Both the position numbers and the translations under genes were made by a program. A DNA stretch of 24,626 bases from Elysia marginata (taxonomy: Eukaryota > Mollusca > Gastropoda > Plakobranchidae): positions 165,352-189,977 of the forward strand of contig BMAT01009182.1 in assembly GCA_019649035.1 (NCBI GenBank), given 5' to 3'. The notes beneath the pieces were generated by a model. The model worked only from the letters and a program-made list of their open reading frames with translations. It made no database searches and was not told the origin of the DNA. Of this stretch, positions 8,600 through 19,459 are shown one piece after another. Numbering within the stretch: the stretch's first letter is position 1; every line of letters starts with the position of its first letter.

Positions 8600-11500
8600 A
8601 ATGAAATAATTAACGATAAGAACAATACTTACATCAACAACAATGTTAAGAACAACATGAAATAAAAACTGCTCTTGTCATAATGAGAAATTGGTGATAA
8701 GGGTGCACCATGAGCAACTCCAAAAAAGGATACCCCGGTACATGTATTAAAACTAAACAGCACAGTTGGTACTTGTGCACGCTTTTAAAATAAAAGTACA
8801 AGAATAAAGGGGCATGTTGTGCTGTACATGGTATAAACGGGTTTAAGTGTGCAAGTGAAATAAAAAAAAACAATGCTTCGTTGTCCTTCGATAAATTTCT
8901 GTGTAACCGGTTGTGCGTGTACTTGAAGGGCTTTGGCGCCAAGAGCCTCTCTGTTTTATCTGAAATAGGTCTCGGATAACCAATTTTAGGGCTTGGATAA
9001 CCTGAAAAGAGCTCTTTGTCACACCCGGTGCATATTAGACAGTTTGGCTTTACAGTGTTGCAGCAGCCACGCCAGCGGGCAGGTTGGCTTGCAATGTAGT
9101 ATGTACGAGACCTGTCTCAGGGTATTTCTTAAAAAATACACGTACAAGTTTACAAGACCATTAGCATAAATGACTACATTTCAAAACGAGATTCTATTGT
9201 TTATTAACTGTTAAAACACAAAAAGACCATAGATAATTATAGATCTATTTATCAGTCGGTTTGACAGTAAAAACTAATAAGCATAGGATAGTCATAATTT
9301 ATGAGTTATATTTTTTTAAGAGGGTAAAATTCCGAAGAGGTGTGACAGTACGTTTAATGTTTTGAGAATATGAATTTCAAAGAGATTTGACAGTGTAGCA
9401 TAGCCATCTGCAGTGTGCCTGGGTATTGCACATGCCTGGTAAATGATGCGGAGGCCTAAATACAAAAAATGTAGTACTCATGGGTATTTCAATCAAGTTA
9501 AATGTCACTCTTTTCTTTGGTTTTAGAGTCAACCCAGCTTTGAAACAGCTGTAAAACCTACATTATGAAACGATATTATAGACTTCTCAGGACCAAAGAA
9601 TCTTTCTTTTTTCACTTATGCATAGAATAGTCATTCTATTAAGGAGAGTTCAATGATATAATTTCCAAATCAAATCTTTTTTTTTTCTGGTTGTGTCGAC
9701 CCAAATGGTTAGTCTTTCTCCAATTTAATGTTTTACCTGAAGTTTTGGTCGTCCTGTGCACATTGCGAACATCGCAAGTCCTTCTCAAAGAAACCGCTTC
9801 ATAATTTTATCGAGGCCTATCGTGTAAAAAAAAAACAAACCCACTAATTTTCGAATCGTTTTGAGAACAACCAGGATTTTTCCATAAAACAAATTCAGTG
9901 AGATTTTAACGTACGCATATAATTAACCACAAGAATTCATTAGCTTAATGGTTTATCTACACCAGATTACATTTGGCACCTTACGAATGTTATATGAATT
10001 AGCAAAGATACACTCAGGGTCTTATTTTTTTTCAACTATGTGCCTGATATGTGAAAGAATTGGCGATCAAAACTCTGCAGACTTTTCCATCATCAACTTC
10101 GGAATGTTGCTATATCGTTGTCATCTCAACACACAGACACCCCAGGAAGCCCATTCATAACATGCTGTTCTTTCTCCTTTTATCATAACACGTATAAAAA
10201 CTAGTACATTATTTTAATCCATACTATTTAAGATCAAAATGACCTTAAAAGCCAATGCTTTGTTCTTTTCTAGTTGTAATGATTGATCTTTATAATTTGA
10301 TTACCTGTGTCATACAATCCTTAGTTCTTTTATCTCCATGAGAGCCGTAACACTCGTTTATCATATCAAAACTGTACCACATTTATGTTGCTTTCAACCA
10401 TTTTGTCGAAATTAGTAGGCTTTTGTTGGCTCGTAACATTTGCATCTTGCCCATTGTTAGATCATACTGTCTTCAAGACTAAAATCTGAATTTTCTCTTT
10501 CAAACACTGGGCTTACAGAAGCTTTAGTAAATGTGTTTTTTTAGTTGTTTCAAGTCTCCATGAAATATTATACACTATTATTCTATATCTTCTACATGAT
10601 TGTTTTGATTCATTAATTTGTCCTACGATTTAAATCTTTAGTGGACTTTATGTCGGACTTTCTAAATCTGTTATGGCCGTGTATTCAGTTCTCTTTATTA
10701 GACGTAGGCCTACCAAATGTCTCGTTTTGCCTTGAAAAACGATCAAACGTGTCATTGGATTGCTTTATTTGTACAGATATAATATTATTATAGTTGTTTC
10801 GTAAACAGCTTTGCCACCTCACTGCTTTATAACCTGTTAAAACAGTCAATACTCGTTGACACCGTTTGTAAAATGGTATAATTGATAATTAGCAATATTA
10901 TTATACAACATAATAAATAGCGTACGCTGGTAGAAAACCGCACAAATTCGAAGGCAAACGTAACCATATAACGTGTGTAATCTTCACATCATTCACAGGC
11001 TTCAGCTCGCGTAGTAGTTTGACAGATTTATCATTTGCAATGTTACGTTTTTGCTTTCCAATCTAGACAATTTCTTTTGTCAATGCAAACTTTAACATCT
11101 TTAATTTGCATCGTAATCCTTTTTTCGCATGATGGTTGATTCAACACCCAGATTATAGGCCTCAATTTTAACTTGAAATGGGTAAATTTCAACGATACCG
11201 ATGCGACCTTGTGCTATGTGATTGTTTACTTGACCAAAACAACAAATTTTGATGAATTTTTTTTTTCAAAATAATGAAGGCAAACCATGGAAGGCTAATT
11301 ATTTTTCAGACGTCTGCAATCTGCTTTCGAAGCTTATCTTCTTATATCATTTGGCAGCTGCACTGAGGAAAAGTCTAAACCTTTTTGTCGTTGAGTGATT
11401 TTGTACATGTATCTTGAAAGTTTCATTTGCACAACTTTTCAAAAACAAAAAAGTGCACATATGTAGGCAATGAGCAGGATATGTTGCGGTTACGAAGACG

Positions 11501-12150
11501 ATGTTCTGAAAGAAACATAGTTTTTCAGAACTGCCTACCAAACTCCTTTTTTTCCTTTGTCGTCTTTCAATCGCCTTTAATTTTTTTACTCTCCCCCTCA
11601 CTTTTAAGAGACCATTCACGGGCAACCTACATGCGTGTCCCCATAAAATTAATATGTGCGCATGGATGACTCGTGCTTCCTTCCTCCTCCATCAAACCAG
11701 ACTGTTTTTGGCATGTTGCCAGTGAGTGTGGCCCTGCTTGCCCTCGTAGAAATCGGTCAATGATAAAACATAATTGTTATCTAGACTGATAGTTGGTGTG
11801 TCGACATTTTAGGTTGACTCTAAACGTGAAGCTTATCGTACTCATTTCACATTAAAAAAAGCCGCATATCGTCATGTTTCACTGTTTTAAAAGCCAAAAA
11901 AAATTATAGCATTTTCTCACTGAGTAGGAAGTTTTACGATAGCCCTCCTTCACTCCACTTCCAACATCCTGCATCTCTATGCCTTTTACCTTACCACCAT
12001 GATCTTAGTTTTTGTTTATCTACCAGCTTCTCGCTTGCTCAATCTATGTCTGATTGATGTTTGTTGACTTTCATGTTACATTTCTTTTCTCTGTATTTTC
12101 CCGCATTTTCTAAACTCTCTCAAATCTCTCCTGCCTTCTCTTTTTCTTTC
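8600..12150. other. Long stretch without a recognisable gene
   Basis: No exon, repeat family or RNA gene could be supported here. The sequence is AT-rich with scattered T and A runs. One exact GTAGGCCTAC lies at 10704-10713. The last 150 bases become pyrimidine-rich before the TATC microsatellite. The longest frames (70-98 codons) show no signal, domain or splice context. Confidence 0.5.
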
Positions 12151-12156
12151 TCGAGG

Positions 12157-12193
<37 letters not shown>
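12157..12193. repeat. (TATC)9 tetranucleotide microsatellite at gap edge
   Basis: Nine perfect TATC units run straight into the assembly gap, so the true length is unknown. Confidence 0.95.
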
Positions 12194-13047
12194 NNNNNNN
12201 NNNNNNNNNNNNNNNNNNNNNNNNNNNNNNNNNNNNNNNNNNNNNNNNNNNNNNNNNNNNNNNNNNNNNNNNNNNNNNNNNNNNNNNNNNNNNNNNNNNN
12301 NNNNNNNNNNNNNNNNNNNNNNNNNNNNNNNNNNNNNNNNNNNNNNNNNNNNNNNNNNNNNNNNNNNNNNNNNNNNNNNNNNNNNNNNNNNNNNNNNNNN
12401 NNNNNNNNNNNNNNNNNNNNNNNNNNNNNNNNNNNNNNNNNNNNNNNNNNNNNNNNNNNNNNNNNNNNNNNNNNNNNNNNNNNNNNNNNNNNNNNNNNNN
12501 NNNNNNNNNNNNNNNNNNNNNNNNNNNNNNNNNNNNNNNNNNNNNNNNNNNNNNNNNNNNNNNNNNNNNNNNNNNNNNNNNNNNNNNNNNNNNNNNNNNN
12601 NNNNNNNNNNNNNNNNNNNNNNNNNNNNNNNNNNNNNNNNNNNNNNNNNNNNNNNNNNNNNNNNNNNNNNNNNNNNNNNNNNNNNNNNNNNNNNNNNNNN
12701 NNNNNNNNNNNNNNNNNNNNNNNNNNNNNNNNNNNNNNNNNNNNNNNNNNNNNNNNNNNNNNNNNNNNNNNNNNNNNNNNNNNNNNNNNNNNNNNNNNNN
12801 NNNNNNNNNNNNNNNNNNNNNNNNNNNNNNNNNNNNNNNNNNNNNNNNNNNNNNNNNNNNNNNNNNNNNNNNNNNNNNNNNNNNNNNNNNNNNNNNNNNN
12901 NNNNNNNNNNNNNNNNNNNNNNNNNNNNNNNNNNNNNNNNNNNNNNNNNNNNNNNNNNNNNNNNNNNNNNNNNNNNNNNNNNNNNNNNNNNNNNNNNNNN
13001 NNNNNNNNNNNNNNNNNNNNNNNNNNNNNNNNNNNNNNNNNNNNNNN
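12194..13047. other. Assembly gap of 854 Ns
   Basis: The sequence is undetermined. The gap is bounded by (TATC)n on the left and a TAG-rich triplet tract on the right, so at least part of the missing DNA is probably simple repeat. Frames drawn across it mean nothing. An upstream exon of the downstream gene could be hidden here. Confidence 0.99.
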
Positions 13048-13133
13048 TAGTAGTGGTGGTGGTAAGTAGCAGTAGTATTATTATTAGTAGTAGCATTAGT
13101 AGTAGTAGAAGTAGTAGGAGGAGGAGGAGAAGG
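13048..13133. repeat. TAG/AGG-type triplet tract
   Basis: TAG, TGG, TTA and AGG triplets follow the gap. The type is similar, on the opposite strand, to the CTA tract at 379-940. It gives Leu- or Thr-rich artefact frames on the minus strand. Confidence 0.85.
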
Positions 13134-13351
13134 AGTTTTTTGGTCAGAAATAGTGGCCACCGTATTTTAACTGTTACTGTTTTGTTTATCATAATTTTTT
13201 TCTTTTTTTAAAACAGTTTTACAGACGCCGTGAATCAAGTGATACTTACGACCAAGGCTTAAAGAGGAAGAATTAATAGAGTAGAGGAATAGTTGTTACT
13301 GCATTGACCCAATCCCTCGAACCAGGGGACAGGCTAATATGCTTTCTCCAG

Positions 13352-13635
13352 ACCGTGAGAAAGTTCTACTGCTAAAGGCCATCCTGTGCAAGTGTTTCCA
13401 TTCACTCTGACGTTGCCTTTTGGTTGACGACCTTGTGGAAGCATCCTTTCTAGCAAGATGACACTTCAACTTTTGCCCTTGGGTTTGCTGCTCCTGACCG
13501 TTGCAGTCCCGGTGGAGGCTGAATGTGACCCGGGCCCAGCGGTGGTGGCCGTGGCGAGTGTGTTGTCCACCCTGGCTGTTGTCGTGCTGGTACTGCTTGC
13601 CATCTTCTTCTTCAGACGCAGGTCGAGGCGCAAAG
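13352..13635 (+). CDS. Exon 1: 5' UTR, start codon, signal peptide and transmembrane segment
   Basis: Coding starts at 13458 (CAAGATGA, A at -3). An in-frame TGA lies 30 bases upstream, so this ATG is a credible start. The 59 full codons encode MTLQLLPLGLLLLTVAVPVE followed by AECDPGP, then a hydrophobic run AVVAVASVLSTLAVVVLVLL, AIFFF and RRRSRRK. Composition changes sharply to G/C-rich with C or G at many third positions, unlike the flanks. The donor is CAAAG|GTGAGG, leaving phase 1. Two acceptors upstream could begin the exon: TATGCTTTCTCCAG (exon from 13352) or TCCTTTCTAG (exon from 13454); otherwise transcription starts nearby. The 5' boundary of this entry is therefore a guess. Unspliced, the frame adds Gly-Glu-Asp-Met and stops at 13647. 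Confidence 0.72.
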
Positions 13636-16600
13636 GTGAGGACATGTAGGGATGTTTCTTTCGATTCTTGTGTTTCCCAACAATAAAACCCCCTACACCT
13701 TATTGTTTTTGCCAAACGCGCATACAAACTGCTCCTGTTCGTTTTTATTATCACTTTTACTAATTCAAATAGAATTCTGTGATTTATTAGGCTGTATATA
13801 TGCTTCTTTAGCGATGTCAAACCAACTTTTGGCTGTTCTCTCGTTCGTAACTACGCTATACAGCGGTGAGATTTGAGCTATGCTGGATGAGATCGTTACC
13901 AAACTCACCAGTCGTGGCTCTAAAAAATACCCCATTTCACTCCCATCACACATAGAGACACGAAATCGAAATTTATGAAGAGTTTCATTGTCAGTGCTAC
14001 GACATATACCTATCCCTGTGGTTATAGGTTCGAAAGATGTTGCACAAAGTTCTAAAATTAGATTTAGTAAGTAAAGGAAACCTGATTCTTATCCTCTAGG
14101 TGCCTTATTCCAACGATATTTTGAGACTTCTCCTGTGCATTTAGTCTTCTTGGCTTACGACTCTTCTCTCCTTATCTAATATTTTCAATAGTCTTAGCCA
14201 CTGCTTTTTTATATCAACATCTTAATCTATTCTATTTGCCACTGTTTTTGTGTAAAAAATCAACCAAACAAAATGCCTGACCCACGCGCGCAAGAACGTT
14301 TATTGCAACCGAAATCGATAAGTACATTAATATTTTTATAAGTGCAACAAGCTCAGGTTTTCTTTGTAACAAAACGCTATATGTAATAATAACTCAAGAT
14401 GTTTAAAATTCCACACGTTCTTTTTATCTTTATCTGCCGGTTTTTGTGGCTTGTATGTATTGACCTTTCCACTTAAGCAGGTGAACGACGTGACTTTTAA
14501 AGAAGTACTTGCGCCATTTTATTGATAATCTGACAATTAATATTCTCCTATAAAATAGATGTATACATACAAATTCCAGGCTCTCTAAAAGGACTGGTGC
14601 AGGATCTAATTATTCGTAGTCCTCTTCAGAGCATAGGGCACCGACAAACGTCCTCCATTCACATATGTCCTGGGCGAACAAATTGCAATATTTAAAAAAT
14701 GAATATGATAAACAGAAGAGAAGCGTTCATTTGGCGTATGTGTGAATTTCATTACCCTGCATTAAACTGAACTATCTTTCAAACTTCACAGAACACCAAA
14801 ATAAATGGCAAGCAAGATCCTGGAATAATAACAAAACAGACCTTGAATTGAAAAGCTTAATCGCTTTGCTTATCATATAGTGCACTATTAGTACTACACT
14901 TCTTGACGAGTTTTCTCCTGAAGCAACAAACACAGATTGTCTCTTTCATATTTTTTGTCTTTTTCAAGGTTCTCAGCCCCAACTCACCATCGCAACAGTG
15001 AATTCCGAATCGGATAAACGCGCTGCTTTATGACCGATAAAGAGATCTTTTAAGTGTATTTTTTATTTTTTAACTTAGAGAGTAACAAGAACTTACGTGT
15101 CGCTGCTCTGTGGCGACACAGTTGCGCTGAGTAACGGAGTCAAATTTTCTGAAACGGATTAATATAGTGTTTAAAAGAAATAAAATAAATATATTGTCTT
15201 ACTTGACAAAAAATACACTTCTCTGTGTGATGCATTCCTCAGGTCACAATATGACTCGGCCCAGCTCATCCTACCAACCTCATGGTGTAGTCAATCGAGC
15301 TTTCTCCCATCCTGATGACGGCGGCCTGTCCGAACAAGGTGAGCTGCACGTCATTATTCATTCACTAGATATTAAGACCTTTGCAAAAAAACTTTGCTGA
15401 TTTTTCCAAATAGACTTTGAGAGAGTTGATGTAATCATTAACAGTTTGGGCTTAAGGACATGGCATAAGAAGAAAAGGGAGATAAATAGGTCTTAAATTA
15501 CACCTTAATATAAAAATATTAATATAAGAAGAGCGCGCGGGGAAGGAGGCGTGTGGATCGTAAAGATTAAAAAAGGTACTATCGCATCTGTCCAGGCTCG
15601 CGACAAGAGGTCTTGCGTTGTGCTTTCCAGATAACGAGAGGTCTAAAAGATTTAAAAGATACAAGCAGTCCGAAACGCAGACCTTCCGCGTCTATTCTTT
15701 TTTTTCTTTTGGTCGGAAAAGAACCCAACTTATTCTGAGATTAGAAGGAAAGAAATTGTGGATGCTGACTACGTCAATAAACAGGAAAGATAACTAAATT
15801 AACATGAAAGAACATAGGTCAAACGTTTTACTAAATGTATCATAGACAAGACGCTATGCCCGGTTGATTAAATCAGTTCTAGTCTTCCGGCTTCAAAATA
15901 AGCAGCCACTGGTTGAGCTAGTATAACGTCATGTCGCTGCCTTCACTTTTATGTTCCTAAATTTCTGAAAGTCGACAAAATGAACAAACAAAAATAATCC
16001 CCCACCTTTCTCGAAAGGTTTAATATTGTTAATTGTTTCCGAAAAAAAAAAACATCTTTTCTTTTTCTCGTGACGGAGAGAAATTCAAAATCAAAGGTCT
16101 TTTCTTGCAACGTAAACTACCTGAACTCTGCGCGCGTAATTCAAAACATTGGTTCGGGCAAGACCGGATGTTTAAAAACACGGCTTCGTGTTTAATCATC
16201 ACTATAATTATTGTCGCAACATGCTGAGCTTGTGATACGTCAGCTCAGATTGACTCAGACTGCTGCTACCCAAGTCAACACAATGTATGATCGATTTACT
16301 TAGAGTACTTTTTTTTTTACCTCTGTGGTTCTTACTTAGGCAAGCTTGATGGCGCGAGGCCATGCGTTTGGGTAAACTATAAAATTTATGTAGGGCTTCA
16401 TTGCTTTTGCACTTGTTTTGATGAGCACGTTCTTAAAGATACGAAACGCTGTTTGTTTTTGTTTACCTGGTTAGTCATCCACCCATTTACATAGAAAGCG
16501 AGTTCAAGGTTTATGATAGCATGGATCTCAATTAAGATTAAGAACATGACTTTGATTTATCGTTTTCGTTAAAAAACACCTGGATCTCTACCTCACCCAC

Positions 16601-16758
16601 CCTCCACCTATTCGCCTCTATTTCTCCGCCCCTCCCCCCCCTCTCTCTCTCTCTTTCTCTCTCGCACTCTTCTCCCCTCCCTTTACGACCATCCTGTCCT
16701 TAAATAATTATCACCTTTCTATTCACATAAGCTTATTTGTTTATTCTCTGTTCTATAT

Positions 16759-16813
<55 letters not shown>

Positions 16814-18429
16814 AGCTTGCATTTCGACTATCTTTATTGACATACGTGTTCCTGTCGCTCTGTATCTTTGTTCATTCGATCTGCATCATCTTTCCATCTT
16901 TTCAGTTGAATATACGCGTTTGCCTGTGGGTTCTCTTCCCCTTGTCTCTGTTCTTTTCATTTTTATGCCTGTTGGTGTCTCATGATTTCGCAGCGACTCT
17001 GTAGCCTAGCGGTGACACACTCGCTTACAGATATGGAGGTGCGTGGTTCGATCCGCGGTCGAGACAAACCAAGGACTTTAAAATTGGAATTAGCAGCTGA
17101 TCCGCCTAGTGTCTGGCATTGTGGATTTAGTGTTAAGTCTGGTCGGCCCGGTGTCAGAATAATGTGACTGGGTGTGGTGTACGCAAGCGCAACATCACAG
17201 TGTTGCAGCACGCTTTTAATTGTCCACAGCGCCGTCTCTGATATAATCTCGAAATTTACTGGGACTTTAAAATTCAAACAACCAACTAACTCATGATTTC
17301 GCCCCCTTCTCTTGTTTCTCGTTTCAAGAAATCTTGAGTTACTTTCAGTACCCTCCTTTCCGGAGTTTTTCAAGTCCCTTCCTTTCTCAAGGATATTTTA
17401 CTTATAGCCCAGCCTTTCGGTTTTGTAATCTACCTGTCTGCATGCTTCATAATGTTGAGACATGTCTTTAAATTTACTTTTGTGATCTACACGATAATTT
17501 GAAGTTGGGAATTGAACTTTACTAAAGTGTATCGGAAAGGGACTGAAACCAGCCTTGAAAAGGGGGGGGGGGGGATCTCTTAAATCGAAGACACTATTAA
17601 CGCGCGTTTGTTTAAAAAAAGATTTATCTAGTTCACCCATTTTAAATTTGTTAAAACGAATCAGGACAGAACATGATTGCAGTGAACGTTCGCTTGTATT
17701 TTTTACTAAAACTTGTATTTTTTTTTTTATCCAAAGATCCACTTTTTGCTAAACCATCTATCTTTTGAAAGACCTTTGAATTGATATGGCTAACTAATTA
17801 CAATGCACATCATGCTTCTTTCGTTCGTTTTTGTTCCTTATAAGCAAGAAAGTTGGATATATCGAGGCTCTTAATTTTAAATGAACCTTTTAAAGTCTTT
17901 CTAATCGTGTGAAACTGTTTTACTACTTCATGCATGAACCCAGACATAAAAAAGCGTAAATAAAAACATTAAAGTTCTTCTGGTGACGCAACCAGAATGA
18001 ATCAGACATATGTCGTTCAAAATAGTTTGGAGTTACAGCCTTGAAATATAATAATGTGCAAATTAAATATATAATTAAGTTGAGTTTTTTACTTCCTCAA
18101 GGGCATAGAATACAGTGTTAGAAATTGTTAACAACTCAATCAATGTCACAATTCTGACTTGGACCTGATTTACCCGGTCGCCCCATCATTCCTTCGTGTG
18201 AGAACTACATGCAATTTCAACTAAGTTCTAACTACCACTAAATTGTTCTCACCCCTTTTCCATGCACCATACTCCCCCACCTCCTTTGCTGTGTTCTCTG
18301 CCTCCTAAATGTGTTGTAAGCTATTGCCATCACCTAAGCGTTGCATTCCACAGGAGACAGAAATCCTCTTATTTTAAGCTGAGACTTCCCAATGCTCCTC
18401 ATTCCGAACAGATAGAGAATGCCTAATAT

Positions 18430-18475
<46 letters not shown>

Positions 18476-19307
18476 CTCGTTCGCTTTTTACACCATCTGT
18501 GTCCTCATCTTTCTTCCTCTCTTTCCTTCCTCTATTTCTCATTTTACTGTTTTCCTGCCACTGTCGCAATCACTAAATTTTTACCTGTCCTGCCCTTTCC
18601 CTCTCTCCCTGAGTGTCTCTTAGATCCTACTCTCTCTTTTATTTTTTTCTCTCAATCGCCTCTTTATATCTACCTATTTCTTTCTCTTTCCATCTCTCCA
18701 CATTGTAGTGCCCACTTGAATTTCAAGGACCATGAATGTTTCTGTCCAGAAGAGGAGTTCTGTCAAATCAATAATGATAATTATTGTCCTCATGCTTCTG
18801 TACATATGATTGGGTGTATATTATTTTCAATTCAACGGTCATTGATACCAGCATAATTTTACGATGATTCTTACCGGACCTAGAAACATATTTTTTTACA
18901 ATCTGTGTTTAGCAAAGATGAATCATTTGATTGTTGGTGAGATACAATTTATAAGGGAAAACTTTCATCAACTGCAAACAGATACACCGATTAAATACAT
19001 TTATGATTCATTAATTACACCACCTGAATTGGAATTTATGAGGACCGAAAGAAGAAAAAAGAAAAGAAAATAAAAAGAAAATATTGAACCTCTTGAAATG
19101 CTCTGTGTATTTTACGCTATTATTGTTGTAGCCCTCTAACACTCCTGTATCGCATCATAAACAGAAACACTCAGGGTTTGTTACGGATTATCTGAGAATT
19201 TAATAGCATAATAAAAGCGTTACCAATACGTAATCAACAAACACCCAAACAAGGGGCAAGTTGAAACAAAAACGACGCCTGTCACCCACGGAAACGCGTG
19301 CTCTCTC

Positions 19308-19347
<40 letters not shown>

Positions 19348-19419
19348 CCTCTCTCTCCCTCTCTCTCTCCCCCTCTTTCTCTCTCTGTCTCTCTCTCTCT
19401 CTGTCTCTCTCTCTCTCTG

Positions 19420-19459
<40 letters not shown>

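Noticed and set aside
12061-13192. Frames of more than 320 codons
   Set aside because: They are made almost entirely of undetermined residues across the run of Ns.
13296-13820. Minus-strand frame of 174 codons, the longest gap-free frame in the window
   Set aside because: It is the antisense of exon 1. The sense strand has a signal peptide, transmembrane segment and consensus donor, while the antisense peptide is a low-hydrophobicity Gln/Arg/Ser mix with no recognisable motif.
16963-17373. Minus-strand frame of 136 codons
   Set aside because: It lies across the SINE at 16992-17289 and its target-site duplications, so it is a repeat artefact.
17398-17742. Minus-strand frame of 114 codons
   Set aside because: It depends on reading through a G13 homopolymer (poly-Pro), shows no domain and has ordinary AT-rich composition. 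It could be kept only if a homology search found relatives.
18419-18856. Plus-strand frame of 145 codons, including a Cys-containing end after a TTGTAG acceptor-like site
   Set aside because: The first two thirds translate a pyrimidine tract. The remaining 50 codons fit no phase from exon 2 and have no donor.
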